A DNA stretch of 64,000 nucleotides from Draconibacterium aestuarii (GCA_026671195.1 JAPOHD010000029.1:88342-152341), one strand, 5' to 3'. Counted from the first letter of the stretch, positions 1 through 8,000 are shown. Made by a program: numbers and translations. The notes: generated by a model not told the origin, from the letters alone.

Positions 1-737
1 ATCCGTTACTTCCCATTGCATTGGTTGAAAGGAAGAATACGTTTCCGTATCCACCGGTTGCAACAACTACCGCATGTGCTCCAAAACGTTTGATTTCTCC
101 TGAAACCATGTCGCGGGCAATAATTCCGCGGGCTTTTCCATCGATTTTAACAACGTCCAACATTTCGTGGCGGTTGAACATTTCAACATTCCCTTTCGAA
201 ATCTGACGATTTAAAGCCTGATAAGCACCAATTAACAACTGTTGGCCAGTTTGCCCACGGGCATAAAAAGTACGACTTACCAATACACCACCAAACGAAC
301 GGTTATCTAACAAACCGCCGTATTCGCGACCGAATGGTACACCCTGAGCCACACATTGGTCGATAATATTTGGTGAAACCTCAGCCAAACGATATACGTT
401 TGCTTCGCGTGCACGGTAGTCACCTCCCTTAATTGTATCGTAAAACAACCGGAAAACCGAGTCGTTATCGTTCTGATAGTTTTTTGCAGCATTAATACCA
501 CCCTGTGCAGCAATCGAGTGAGCACGACGCGGGCTATCCTGGTAACAAAATGCTTTTACGTTATATCCTAATTCTGCCAACGACGCAGCTGCAGAGGCAC
601 CACCTAATCCGGTTCCAACAACAATTATCTCTAATTTACGCTTGTTAGCAGGGCTAACCACCTTAATGGCCGATTTGTGGTTATTCCACTTTTCGGCTAA
701 CGGACCTGCAGGTATTTTTGATTCTAATATGCTCATA
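1..737 (-). CDS. sdhA: Succinate dehydrogenase/fumarate reductase flavoprotein subunit, N-terminal part
   Basis: This is the first 245 residues of the FAD-binding subunit of succinate:quinone oxidoreductase (complex II / fumarate reductase); the rest lies beyond the left edge. The reading frame is open to position 1. After about 30 residues it shows the dinucleotide-binding pattern [20 protein letters not shown], then [20 protein letters not shown], a region typical of the family around the histidine that carries covalent FAD. Later it has [14 protein letters not shown] and the [19 protein letters not shown] segment. The ATG at 737 lies 14 bases after the cytochrome b stop codon, so the two are one operon; an iron-sulfur subunit is expected next, outside the window. 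Bacteroidota complexes of this type can run in either direction, so sdhA and frdA are both possible names. Confidence 0.93.
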
Positions 738-751
738 ATCTTTTTCCTTTC

Positions 752-1441
752 TTATTTATACATTCCCAACATAAAATAAAGTGGAATAACCGCATAACCT
801 ACAGCAATAAGTACTGCATAAATGTTACCAATCGCTTTCCATCTTTGTAACCAGTTTTTGTTGTTCAATCCTAAAGTTTGGAAAGACGACCAAAAACCAT
901 GTGAAAGGTGAATACCTAATAAAACTCCACCAAGAATGTGAAGAATTCCCAAGACAGTACTGTTAATGAAAGTTGCCGAAACCAATGCATAAGCGTTATG
1001 CATGTGTGTTCCGTTAATAGTTACTTCTGTAAGAAGCGGATCTCCTGTAAACTTCATTTTCACAAAGAAGTTAATCATGTGAATAATAAGGAAAACCAGT
1101 ACCAGAGCACCCAAAACAAGCATGTTGCGCGATGCCCACGTGCTTGCTCCGCTCATGTTCTTTTGCGCATACTTTACAGGGCGTGCTTTCCAGTTTACAA
1201 ATTCAAGAAAAAACGACCATACAATGTGAATAACAAAACCCAATCCCAGGATAGGTTCCATCACTTTAATCAATGGGTTAGTAGCCATAAAGTGAGCTCC
1301 CTGATTAAACAATTCACCACTGTTGTCAAAAATCAGTAATAAGTTGAGACCCAAGTGGACGGCGATAAAAACCATCAGGAACAATCCCGAAAGGCTCATC
1401 ACAAACTTTCTTCCAATTGAGGCTGTTAAAAATTTGCTCAT
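752..1441 (-). CDS. sdhC: Succinate dehydrogenase/fumarate reductase cytochrome b subunit
   Basis: 229-residue integral membrane subunit that anchors complex II and carries heme b between the flavoprotein/iron-sulfur part and the quinone pool. Five hydrophobic segments are visible (about residues 12-35, 58-78, 105-125, 155-175, 205-225), matching the single-polypeptide cytochrome b558 type of Bacteroidota and epsilonproteobacteria. Several histidines sit in or next to the helices (H29, the IHIVWSF segment, the LIIHMINFF segment, LGILHILGG and LGIHLSHGFW), fitting heme ligation. It is the first gene of the operon, directly before the flavoprotein gene. A consensus Bacteroidota promoter lies about 50 bases upstream. 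Confidence 0.93.
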   Translation of the reverse strand: MSKFLTASIGRKFVMSLSGLFLMVFIAVHLGLNLLLIFDNSGELFNQGAHFMATNPLIKVMEPILGLGFVIHIVWSFFLEFVNWKARPVKYAQKNMSGASTWASRNMLVLGALVLVFLIIHMINFFVKMKFTGDPLLTEVTINGTHMHNAYALVSATFINSTVLGILHILGGVLLGIHLSHGFWSSFQTLGLNNKNWLQRWKAIGNIYAVLIAVGYAVIPLYFMLGMYK

Positions 1442-1489
1442 AATCTATTATTTATTTTGGTTGTATTTGAATTCATTTTTTGAGTCGCA

Positions 1490-1521
1490 CAAATGTAGAC
1501 GAACGTGTTTTCACTCGCAAA
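1490..1521 (-). promoter_or_regulatory. Bacteroidota-type promoter of the sdh operon
   Basis: Read on the minus strand, TACATTTG (1497 down to 1490) fits the -7 box TAnnTTTG, and TTTG (1521 down to 1518) lies 20 bases upstream, the spacing expected for the -33 box of this phylum. Transcription would start near 1483, giving a leader of roughly 40 bases before sdhC. Confidence 0.65.
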
Positions 1522-1699
1522 AAAGGTGATGCAAATTAGCTAATTTAAAATGTTTCTACAAACAATTTAATTTTGGCTTTATATTGGGGGTTTTTGCGCT
1601 AAGATTTTAGTATTGTTTTGGTGAAAATATGCGTTTATTACAACGGATACCTACCTCTGAATTAATTTTGGAATTCGTAAGTTTCAAATGACTCACATT

Positions 1700-1739
1700 A
1701 AAAAACAGAGCTTTTATTCCATCAGAATCAGAAAAGCTC
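1700..1739 (-). terminator. Intrinsic terminator of the corrinoid cassette
   Basis: On the minus strand the arms GAGCTTTT (1739-1732) and AAAAGCTC (1715-1708) are followed by TG and then a T tract at 1705-1700. The upstream arm overlaps the last codons of the CobW gene, so the hairpin closes the methyltransferase operon. Confidence 0.6.
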
Positions 1740-2627
1740 CTTAAACGCCCGGGTCCACTCGCGCAGCGTAAACCGGTCGGTTAACGCCACCAGTTCTGTT
1801 GGATGAAAAGCATCGTCAACATCAAGAACATCAACCGAATCAAACGTACACTGAACAGCTACCGTTTTGTTATCTTTTAATTTGACAAAACCTTTAATGC
1901 GATAAGCTTTGGGAGCCCACTCGCTTAAAAACAATTGAAGCGACTGCAACGAAACCTGACGAGCACTTTTTATAACCATGGAATTTACATCGGGGCGAGA
2001 CATGCTTTTTACTTCGCCAAAGTAAAATTTATTTATTGCCGAATTCCCAAGCTCAAAATCAATTTTACAAAACGAGGTTTGTTTTATTTCGGTGAAAGGA
2101 TTAATCTTTCTGATTTCCTGCTCAATCTGCTCTAACCCACTATCAACCAAATCGGTTTTATTCACAACCACCACATCAGCCATACGTAGCTGGTGCGAAA
2201 CGCGTTGTTTCATTAAACCCACTTTGGCAAAGTTCTGAGCATCCACAATACACCAGTTGGAGGCCAGGTAAATTTTTTCGGCCAGCGAGCCTGCAGAAAT
2301 AACTTCCGAAATGGAGGTGGTATCCGACAATCCGGAAGCTTCTATAATTAAAATATCGGGATGAAACTGGTGGATAAATTTTTCGAGCGAGCGCACAAAA
2401 TCGCCCAACAAACAAACACAAAACACCGACCCGTTATTAATCTCCAGCAGGTTAAAATCCTCGCCCATTTTTTTTAGCTCTGCACCATCGATATTCGAAG
2501 GTGCAAATTCATTCTGAATTATCCCTATTTTCTTTTCAGCAGAATACTGCTCTATAATTTGTTTCAGGAACGTAGTTTTGCCGCTTCCCAAAAAACCGGA
2601 AATAATATGAAATGGTATTTTTTGCAT
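1728..2627 (-). CDS. CobW/P47K family GTP-binding protein, putative metallochaperone
   Basis: 299-residue G3E-family GTPase (COG0523). The P-loop GFLGSGKTT is at residues 11-19, an acidic/GLSD segment (LIIEASGLSD) near 94-102, and the guanine-specificity motif NKTD at 156-159. A CobW C-terminal domain fills residues 215-299. Relatives insert or deliver metals (Zn, Co, nitrile-hydratase metals) or assist B12-related steps. The usual CxCC metal motif is not intact: the equivalent stretch reads NGSVFCVCLLGDF, with only C70 and C72. It is the last gene of the minus-strand corrinoid cassette, 95 bases after the methyltransferase, with a degenerate inverted repeat in that gap. A role in metal or cofactor supply to the methyltransferases is inferred from position only. 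Confidence 0.85.
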   Translation of the reverse strand: MQKIPFHIISGFLGSGKTTFLKQIIEQYSAEKKIGIIQNEFAPSNIDGAELKKMGEDFNLLEINNGSVFCVCLLGDFVRSLEKFIHQFHPDILIIEASGLSDTTSISEVISAGSLAEKIYLASNWCIVDAQNFAKVGLMKQRVSHQLRMADVVVVNKTDLVDSGLEQIEQEIRKINPFTEIKQTSFCKIDFELGNSAINKFYFGEVKSMSRPDVNSMVIKSARQVSLQSLQLFLSEWAPKAYRIKGFVKLKDNKTVAVQCTFDSVDVLDVDDAFHPTELVALTDRFTLREWTRAFKELF

Positions 2628-2645
2628 TTTCCTTCACCTATTAAT

Positions 2646-2722
2646 GTCATTTCGACGATGAATGAGGAGAAATCTATTTCAATGTAAAAGATTCCTCAGT
2701 CGTTTCTTCTTCGGAATTACAG
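2646..2722. repeat. REP-like inverted repeat, GTCATTTCGACGA type, copy 1
   Basis: The left half begins GTCATTTCGACGATGAATG and continues to AGGAGAAATCT. The right half, read on the other strand, begins CTGTAATTCCGAAGAAG and ends TGAGGAATCT, so the two halves form an imperfect inverted repeat. A closely related element with better-preserved arms lies at 45453-45522. This copy fills the gap between the CobW gene and the methyltransferase gene. Confidence 0.6.
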
Positions 2723-3604
2723 TTATTTCTTATCAACCGCCTCGCGCACTTTACAAATATGCCCCGGTGTAGTGCCACAGCAACCACCAATTATATTGGC
2801 ACCGGCTGCAATAATTTTTGGAACCAGGGTAGCCATTTCATCCGGCGTTTCAGGGAAAACGGTTTCGCCATCCTGATACACCGGCATCCCGGCATTGGCA
2901 TGCACCAATATCGGAATTTCGGCATTCGCTTTTCTTATTTCTTTTACAATTCCAATCATATCAGCAATGCCATTCCCGCAATTGGCCCCAATTAACTCGG
3001 CTCCGGCGTCAATTAAGGTATTTACCATATCGGTTGGTGCAATGCCCATCATTGAACGAAATTCCCCGTCAACGGTTTTGTCAAACGTCATGGTACAGAA
3101 TACTTCGCAGCTGGTATTTTCCTTTGCCGCTTTAATGGCCAGGCGGGCTTCATCCAAATCGGTCATGGTTTCAATCATAATGGCATCTACACCACCGGCT
3201 TCCAACCCTTGTACCTGTGTTTTAAAAGCCTCATACAATTCGCCTTCTGTCACCTCGCCCATCATTAGTAGTTTACCTGTTGGGCCAACCGAACCCAGCA
3301 CAAATTTATCGCCGGCAGCTTTACGACTGATTTCCGCAGCAGCCTTATTCAGCTCAAAAACTTTATCTGCCAATCCATATTTTTCAACCTTATAAACTGT
3401 GCCACCAAAACTGTTGGTTTCAATCATATCGGCACCCGACTCAATGTAACTTTTTGCAATATCAAGCACATCATCAGCATGTGTCAGGTTCCATTCTTCC
3501 GGGCACTCGCCGGGTTGCATTCCTTTTTTCTGTAAAAATGTTCCCCAGGCGCCATCAGACACCAATATTTTCCCTTGTTTTATTTGATCGATAATTTTTC
3601 CCAT
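2723..3604 (-). CDS. Homocysteine S-methyltransferase-type (MetH module 1-like) protein
   Basis: 293-residue (beta/alpha)8-barrel methyltransferase of the Pfam S-methyl_trans family, like the homocysteine-binding module of cobalamin-dependent methionine synthase. Early it has SDGAWGTFLQKKG and IETNSFGGT. The three zinc-binding cysteines of the family are present: C209 (GANCGNG) and C275/C276 (GGCCGTTP). It contains no B12 domain of its own, and a separate corrinoid protein is encoded upstream in the same operon, so the pair looks like a split MetH. I chose the ATG at 3604 (MGKIIDQIKQG); the open frame continues upstream, but that extension is encoded by an inverted repeat and has no family resemblance. 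Methyl acceptor (homocysteine or another thiol) is inferred. Confidence 0.85.
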   Translation of the reverse strand: MGKIIDQIKQGKILVSDGAWGTFLQKKGMQPGECPEEWNLTHADDVLDIAKSYIESGADMIETNSFGGTVYKVEKYGLADKVFELNKAAAEISRKAAGDKFVLGSVGPTGKLLMMGEVTEGELYEAFKTQVQGLEAGGVDAIMIETMTDLDEARLAIKAAKENTSCEVFCTMTFDKTVDGEFRSMMGIAPTDMVNTLIDAGAELIGANCGNGIADMIGIVKEIRKANAEIPILVHANAGMPVYQDGETVFPETPDEMATLVPKIIAAGANIIGGCCGTTPGHICKVREAVDKK

Positions 3605-3611
3605 AACGAAT

Positions 3612-3716
3612 AAATCCTTTGTGAAACTTTGCATTGTTTCCTTCGTGTAACTTTGTGGTAAAACCAATAAACCACAAGGAGCACAAAGTGCACCTGCAAA
3701 GTAACACAAAGGATTT
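3612..3716. repeat. Nested inverted-repeat element (CCTTTGTG/CACAAAGG type)
   Basis: Outer arms of 22 bases at 3612-3633 and 3695-3716 are complementary at 20 of 22 positions. Inside them a second pair, around ACTTTGTGGT (3650-3659) and ACCACAAGG (3671-3679), also pairs. The element sits between the UroD-type and homocysteine-type methyltransferase genes, and its left end is 8 bases from the start codon of the latter. It resembles dispersed non-coding repeats and could also fold in the mRNA. Confidence 0.6.
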
Positions 3717-3728
3717 TAAATATCAATT

Positions 3729-5348
3729 TCAGAGTTCTTTAATCCATTCTTTCATTACATCCAGAGATGGCTCTATTCCTTCCGATTTTAGTTTGTAATT
3801 TACAGTAACAACAGCGGGCCCTTTTGCCACACCATATTTTGCCATTTTTTCTTTATCGGAAATTACTTTTACCTCAATATCCTTACCCAATTCGGTAATG
3901 GCACGATGTATATTTTGTTTTATACCTGTACATTCAGCCTCTTCGCTACAGAGCAATAATATTTTACTTTTCCTTTGTTGAATTTTCAGCTTTAGCTTTG
4001 CATTAATGCGTTTCTGAATAGCTGCAACCAGTTCAGACTTTGGTGGAATCTGCGAAACAAAAGCAATTTTCCCATCGATACAAATGGTTGGAATATTTTT
4101 CACCATTAACGATGACATAAAAGTAACTGCGTCCATTTTTTTAATGGCATGTTCGCGCCACTCCACAACTCCTTCAAATTGTGGTGCCACTTTTTTAACT
4201 GCTTCAACCATATACTGGCAAGGTGCACACGATTCCGAATCGAGGGTAATAATGTCAACAATTACTTTATCGGCCTGCCCGTAATCTTTCATATTAAAGA
4301 TTTCGAGCGTACTTTCTTTTTTCTCCAGGGCACGCACCACATCTTGTTTGTACGGATCGTGAACCAAGTCGCTAACCGCCTTTATATTTGCAGGAGGAGT
4401 ATCCATTGGTAAGTCGCAACCCGGTGCAAGAATAAATCCTTTTTTGCCACCCATATCCAAACATTCCATTGCATTTTCGCGCGAATCATCTTCGTTACCC
4501 ATTAACAGAACCACAGTCAGCTTCATGTTTCCACCAAAACTGATCCCTTTTTTAAGGGCAATTTCTTTTACAAAATCAAGTGGTATATTTTCGTCGATTG
4601 AAACATTGTCGGGTTTACAATTGCACATGGCCTCAATGTTTTGTTGCGCGTGACCGCAAACAAAAAACGAACTTAGTTTTTCCTTTTTTCGTACAAAGTC
4701 GAAAATTTCGGTACAGTACGGTGTAACAAAAGTTTCAAAAGTCATCGGGTCAATCTGACTGGTCATCGGATCAACAACAGCAATAATATCACAGCCGGCA
4801 TCTAAAAGATATTCTGACATTTTTACACCCACTTTTGTGCAAAACTCCATTACAGCATTAACCTCTTCAGGAGCTTCAAACAATTTCATAAATATATCGG
4901 TACCCATTAGATGAAGTGCCAATGTAAATGGTCCGGTAATTAAACCATACAAAGCTACATCAGGGTGCTTTTCGCGTAAAATTTTTGTTGCCTCAACAGC
5001 CACAGGTATACGACCATCTGAAATTTCCGGAACTTTTAAATCCGCCAAACTAGTTCCGTTTGCCAGCGGGTGAGTGATTACTGCAGGCGGATTATGTGGT
5101 GCCCATTGCAGGTTGCATCCTAAAATTTCGGCTTCAATCTGCAAATCAAAGACTACCGGTACACCATCGGGGTTGTATTCTTCAATTGCCTTACTAACTC
5201 CTTTTACAACCTCGTCAGTCGATTTCAGATAGGTTTCTGCATCAACACCTGTCAAATACCCGCCGTGAACCCCAACAAATGGCACCCATGGTATGCGTTC
5301 TACTTCTTCAAGAGCAAATGCTTTTTTTATTAATTCAAGTCCTTTCAT
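3729..5348 (-). CDS. UroD-family corrinoid methyltransferase fused to two thioredoxin-like domains
   Basis: 539 residues. Residues 1-345 are a uroporphyrinogen-decarboxylase-fold methyltransferase of the MtaA/MtbA/CmuA type, zinc enzymes that move methyl groups between corrinoid proteins and thiols. Putative zinc cysteines are C231 (FFVCGHAQ) and C311 (APGCDLP); the histidine usual two residues before the first cysteine is F229 here, with H233 just after. Residues 360-450 form a thioredoxin-like domain with CAPC at 374-377 and a cis-proline segment NIPTICID. Residues 461-539 look like a second, shorter thioredoxin fold with C467 and C473 and GPAVVTVN. This fusion is well beyond the usual 340-residue length. 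It lies between the corrinoid protein and the homocysteine-type methyltransferase, so it probably methylates or demethylates that corrinoid; the thiol domains may supply electrons or hold the substrate. True UroD is unlikely in this setting. Confidence 0.85.
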   Translation of the reverse strand: MKGLELIKKAFALEEVERIPWVPFVGVHGGYLTGVDAETYLKSTDEVVKGVSKAIEEYNPDGVPVVFDLQIEAEILGCNLQWAPHNPPAVITHPLANGTSLADLKVPEISDGRIPVAVEATKILREKHPDVALYGLITGPFTLALHLMGTDIFMKLFEAPEEVNAVMEFCTKVGVKMSEYLLDAGCDIIAVVDPMTSQIDPMTFETFVTPYCTEIFDFVRKKEKLSSFFVCGHAQQNIEAMCNCKPDNVSIDENIPLDFVKEIALKKGISFGGNMKLTVVLLMGNEDDSRENAMECLDMGGKKGFILAPGCDLPMDTPPANIKAVSDLVHDPYKQDVVRALEKKESTLEIFNMKDYGQADKVIVDIITLDSESCAPCQYMVEAVKKVAPQFEGVVEWREHAIKKMDAVTFMSSLMVKNIPTICIDGKIAFVSQIPPKSELVAAIQKRINAKLKLKIQQRKSKILLLCSEEAECTGIKQNIHRAITELGKDIEVKVISDKEKMAKYGVAKGPAVVTVNYKLKSEGIEPSLDVMKEWIKEL

Positions 5349-5591
5349 TTTATTTGAGTATTTAAATTTTTAGTAGTGAATAGTACAACCAGTTTAACTC
5401 AGTCATTTAATTCTTTAACTTGACAAAGCGAAATGATAATTTTTATTTATTGGTTGGGCATACCTGTCTCATTTCAGAAAACTACGTATTTCCAATCAAC
5501 TTAATTTCAGCAAATTAACAGTATATTTTTTCAGAGAAAGTTAGTTTCAGGTAGCATTCTTACTACTCACAACCAAAAATCTTACATCTGT

Positions 5592-6260
5592 TTATGCTAC
5601 CTGCGAATTTAAATATTCAACCAAACCCTGTGGGTCGGCAGAATAAGCGTCGGCACCAATTTTTGCACAGAAATCGGCTGTAACAGGCGCTCCTCCAACC
5701 GCAACTTTTGCATTCGGCAGTTCCTCTTTAATTGCTTTTGTAATTTTTTCCATGTTAACCATGGTTGTTGTAAGCAGTGCCGACAATCCAACAAAGGCAT
5801 TTTCATGTTCTTTCATAGCAGCCACAAACTGTTCTGCTTTTACATCGGTACCTAAATCAACCACTTTCCAACCGTTTCCTTCAACCATCATCGAAACCAG
5901 GTTTTTACCAATATCGTGAAGGTCGCCTTCAACTGTACCAATAATAAATGTACCTTTTTGTTTTACCTCACCCGACAGAAAGAATGGTTTGAGATGCACC
6001 ATTGCAGTACTCATTGCTTTTGCCGACATTAATACCTGCGGAACAAACACTTTGTTTTCGCGGAACTTAACGCCTACTTTTTGCATTCCAACCATCAATC
6101 CTTCGGTTAAAATATCCTGGGCAATTACTCCCTCCTCAATGGCTTGTTTTGTCAATTCATCCGCTCCGTCCTGCCCTTTCATTTGTGGAGGAAACGGAGC
6201 CGCTTTATTAATTTTCCCAAACTCTATACACTCTGCAATTTGTGCTAATAATTCACTCAT
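5592..6260 (-). CDS. Corrinoid (B12-binding) methyltransferase carrier protein
   Basis: 222-residue protein of the MtaC/MtbC/MttC kind. Residues 1-95 are the helical cap domain of B12-binding methyl carriers; residues 100-222 are the Rossmann-like B12 domain. The cobalt-ligating signature DLHDIG is at 113-118 (His115), followed by GLSALLTTTM and VGGAPVTADF, the residues that cradle the nucleotide tail. It is the first gene of the minus-strand cassette and would shuttle a methyl group between two methyltransferases. A 243-base gap separates it from the next gene; I saw no terminator or riboswitch there. The methyl donor is not identifiable, because no MttB- or MtaB-like protein is in the window. 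Confidence 0.92.
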   Translation of the reverse strand: MSELLAQIAECIEFGKINKAAPFPPQMKGQDGADELTKQAIEEGVIAQDILTEGLMVGMQKVGVKFRENKVFVPQVLMSAKAMSTAMVHLKPFFLSGEVKQKGTFIIGTVEGDLHDIGKNLVSMMVEGNGWKVVDLGTDVKAEQFVAAMKEHENAFVGLSALLTTTMVNMEKITKAIKEELPNAKVAVGGAPVTADFCAKIGADAYSADPQGLVEYLNSQVA

Positions 6261-6415
6261 GGTTTAAATCTTGATTTTTTTATGATTATGATACGGACAA
6301 ATTTACCCATGTCTTATTCTTGAAAAAATAGTATTTTCTTTGAAAAAGATGGAATATATTACTGTCTTTCAACAATTATTTAGCAATTTTATAAACACGT
6401 TTAGTTTTATTGTCA

Positions 6416-7276
6416 ATGATTAAGAAAAACAGATACTTCACTATTCCTTCGCCTTTGGTAAATGAACAACGCAAAAATCCTTTGGTACTCGATTTATTTA
6501 TTAGCGAAACAGGCGAAATTGAAGTAGAACAGGGCACAATTTGGGGTTCGCAAAATAAACTAGAGAAATACTTGCTTGTGTACTGCACAAAAGGAAATGG
6601 TTTTGTAGTAATTGAGGGTGAACAAATTCTGGTTTCGAACGACCAGTTTTTTATCATACCCAAAGGAATGTCGTTTAAGTTTTATTCGGTACTTGATGTG
6701 AATTCCAAACTTTTAATTGCCTACTTTGATGGATGGAAAGCCATGCGATTGGGCAAAGAATTCGCACTGGTGCGCAACTTAATTCCATCGGTAAACAATA
6801 TGGTTGCGAACCGCGAAATGCTATTCGATGAGATATTCAATAATCTTTCGAAAGGATTTCATGACGAGAACATGCAATACATCAATTTTTGTTTTGGGCA
6901 TTTACTCGCTACCTTCATTTACGCCAGCCGCACCAAAGAAGAGGCTGAGACTGAAGCCAACCCTGTAGTTAGCCGCGCCATTAATTTCCTGAATAAAAAC
7001 CTCGATAAAAAACTCTCGCTAAACGAAGTGGCTGCAGAAGTTGGCTACTCGCCCACCTATCTCACCACCATTTTTACGCGAGAAACAAACTACTCGCCAA
7101 TGAGTTACTTTTCACATTTAAAAATCCTGAAAGCCTGCGAATTTCTCGACTATACAAAAATGAAGGTGAAAGAAATTTCATTTAACTTAGGTTACACCGA
7201 CCCCTATTACTTTACGAAAGATTTTACCAAGAAAATGGGACTGTCGCCAAGAAATTACAGAAACAGAGTTAATTAG
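6416..7276 (+). CDS. AraC-family transcriptional regulator
   Basis: 286 residues. An N-terminal cupin-like ligand domain (about 15-165) precedes two helix-turn-helix motifs at the C-terminus: LSLNEVAAEVGYSPTYLTTIF and VKEISFNLGYTDPYYFTKDF, ending with the family's LSPRNYR. It is divergent from the corrinoid protein gene with 155 bases between them, so it is the natural candidate to sense the methyl donor or a cofactor and control the cassette. The ATG at 6416 is preferred over an in-frame TTG six bases upstream. No operator could be pinned down in the divergent region. Confidence 0.88.
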   Translation: MIKKNRYFTIPSPLVNEQRKNPLVLDLFISETGEIEVEQGTIWGSQNKLEKYLLVYCTKGNGFVVIEGEQILVSNDQFFIIPKGMSFKFYSVLDVNSKLLIAYFDGWKAMRLGKEFALVRNLIPSVNNMVANREMLFDEIFNNLSKGFHDENMQYINFCFGHLLATFIYASRTKEEAETEANPVVSRAINFLNKNLDKKLSLNEVAAEVGYSPTYLTTIFTRETNYSPMSYFSHLKILKACEFLDYTKMKVKEISFNLGYTDPYYFTKDFTKKMGLSPRNYRNRVN

Positions 7277-7292
7277 AACTCAGGAGAAATGC

Positions 7293-7381
7293 GAAATCTA
7301 CGCCAAACTTTAAGTATCGCTATACATTTCTAATAGTTGTTAAAAATATTTTGTGAGAATCCTAAAATTGGCGTAAATTTC
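7293..7381. repeat. Inverted repeat flanking an AT-rich 61-base spacer
   Basis: GAAATCTACGCCAA at 7293-7306 and TTGGCGTAAATTTC at 7368-7381 are complementary at 13 of 14 positions. The element lies between the AraC stop and the next gene. Its function is unknown; a long-loop terminator or small mobile-element relic are options. Confidence 0.45.
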
Positions 7382-7476
7382 CCACCAGCAATCCAAATAC
7401 TGACTGAATAAATAATTTATGTTCAAGACTGGTTTTGTAATAAATTCAAATTAATACAAATATTAAATCAAAGATT

Positions 7477-7914
7477 ATGAAAAAGGTTTTTATGGTAATG
7501 GCAGTTGTATTTGCCTCTGTTTCATTTAGTAATGCCCAGGAACTCGGGGTGCGTTTTGGAGATGTTTCGGGCGGAAACGTAGCTATTGATGGAATATTCT
7601 CTACCGGCGATTTTAGCAGAATTCATGCGGATGTATCGTTTGGCGATGGAGTTGGCATAGATGTACTTTGGGATTTTTTGTATCGACCTTTGGGCGACGA
7701 AGCCTTTAATTGGTATGTTGGTGTTGGACCTTATATCCAAATTGACGATCCATTTTGGTTGGGAGTTGCAGGTGAAATTGGACTGGAATACCGCTTTAAT
7801 GGAATACCTGTTGCCCTGGGAATAGATTATCGGCCTTCGATAAGTATTATTGAAGAAACAGAATTTCATGGCAATGGATTTGGATTTAATATCAGATACA
7901 GATTTGGAGAATAA
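7477..7914 (+). CDS. Small outer-membrane beta-barrel-like protein, unknown function
   Basis: 145 residues. The first 20 form a clear signal peptide (MKKVFMVMAVVFASVSFSNA, then Q). The mature part is rich in glycine and aromatic residues with alternating strand patterns (GVRFGDVSGGNVAIDGIF, WYVGVGPYIQI, AGEIGLEYRFN) and ends GFGFNIRYRFGE. This suggests a small eight-stranded barrel of the type often annotated as an outer-membrane beta-barrel protein. It is not in an obvious operon: the AraC gene lies upstream with an inverted repeat between, and the TamB gene converges from the right. I do not recognise a specific family. Confidence 0.7.
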   Translation: MKKVFMVMAVVFASVSFSNAQELGVRFGDVSGGNVAIDGIFSTGDFSRIHADVSFGDGVGIDVLWDFLYRPLGDEAFNWYVGVGPYIQIDDPFWLGVAGEIGLEYRFNGIPVALGIDYRPSISIIEETEFHGNGFGFNIRYRFGE

Positions 7915-7957
7915 ACTATTTTGAATCATCGACTCGTGGCAAAACAGAGTCGCATAA

Positions 7958-8000
7958 AAAAAATTAAAGGAATGGAGTGACGATACTTTATTCCTTTTTT
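7958..8000. terminator. Bidirectional intrinsic terminator between convergent genes
   Basis: AAAGGAAT (7966-7973) and ATTCCTTT (7990-7997) form the stem. T tracts follow on the plus strand (to 8000) and on the minus strand (8 T at 7964-7957). It serves the small barrel gene and the tamB gene, whose stop codon lies inside it. A second small hairpin, CGACTC/GAGTCG, is at 7930-7952. Confidence 0.65.

Noticed and set aside
2176-2421. Open frames opposite or out of phase inside real genes (for example here in the CobW gene)
   Set aside because: They lack signal, start context and family resemblance; the overlapped genes have intact motifs.
3605-3709. 35-residue N-terminal extension of the homocysteine-type methyltransferase
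   Set aside because: Encoded by an inverted-repeat element and unlike any family N-terminus; the ATG at 3604 starts the conserved domain.
3729-5348. Heme-biosynthesis uroporphyrinogen decarboxylase (hemE)
   Set aside because: Zinc-type cysteines, thioredoxin fusion and the corrinoid operon all favour a methyltransferase.
5349-5591. Possible cobalamin riboswitch before the UroD-type methyltransferase
   Set aside because: No B12-box-like conserved sequence or the multi-stem layout could be found in the 243-base gap or in the AraC divergent region.
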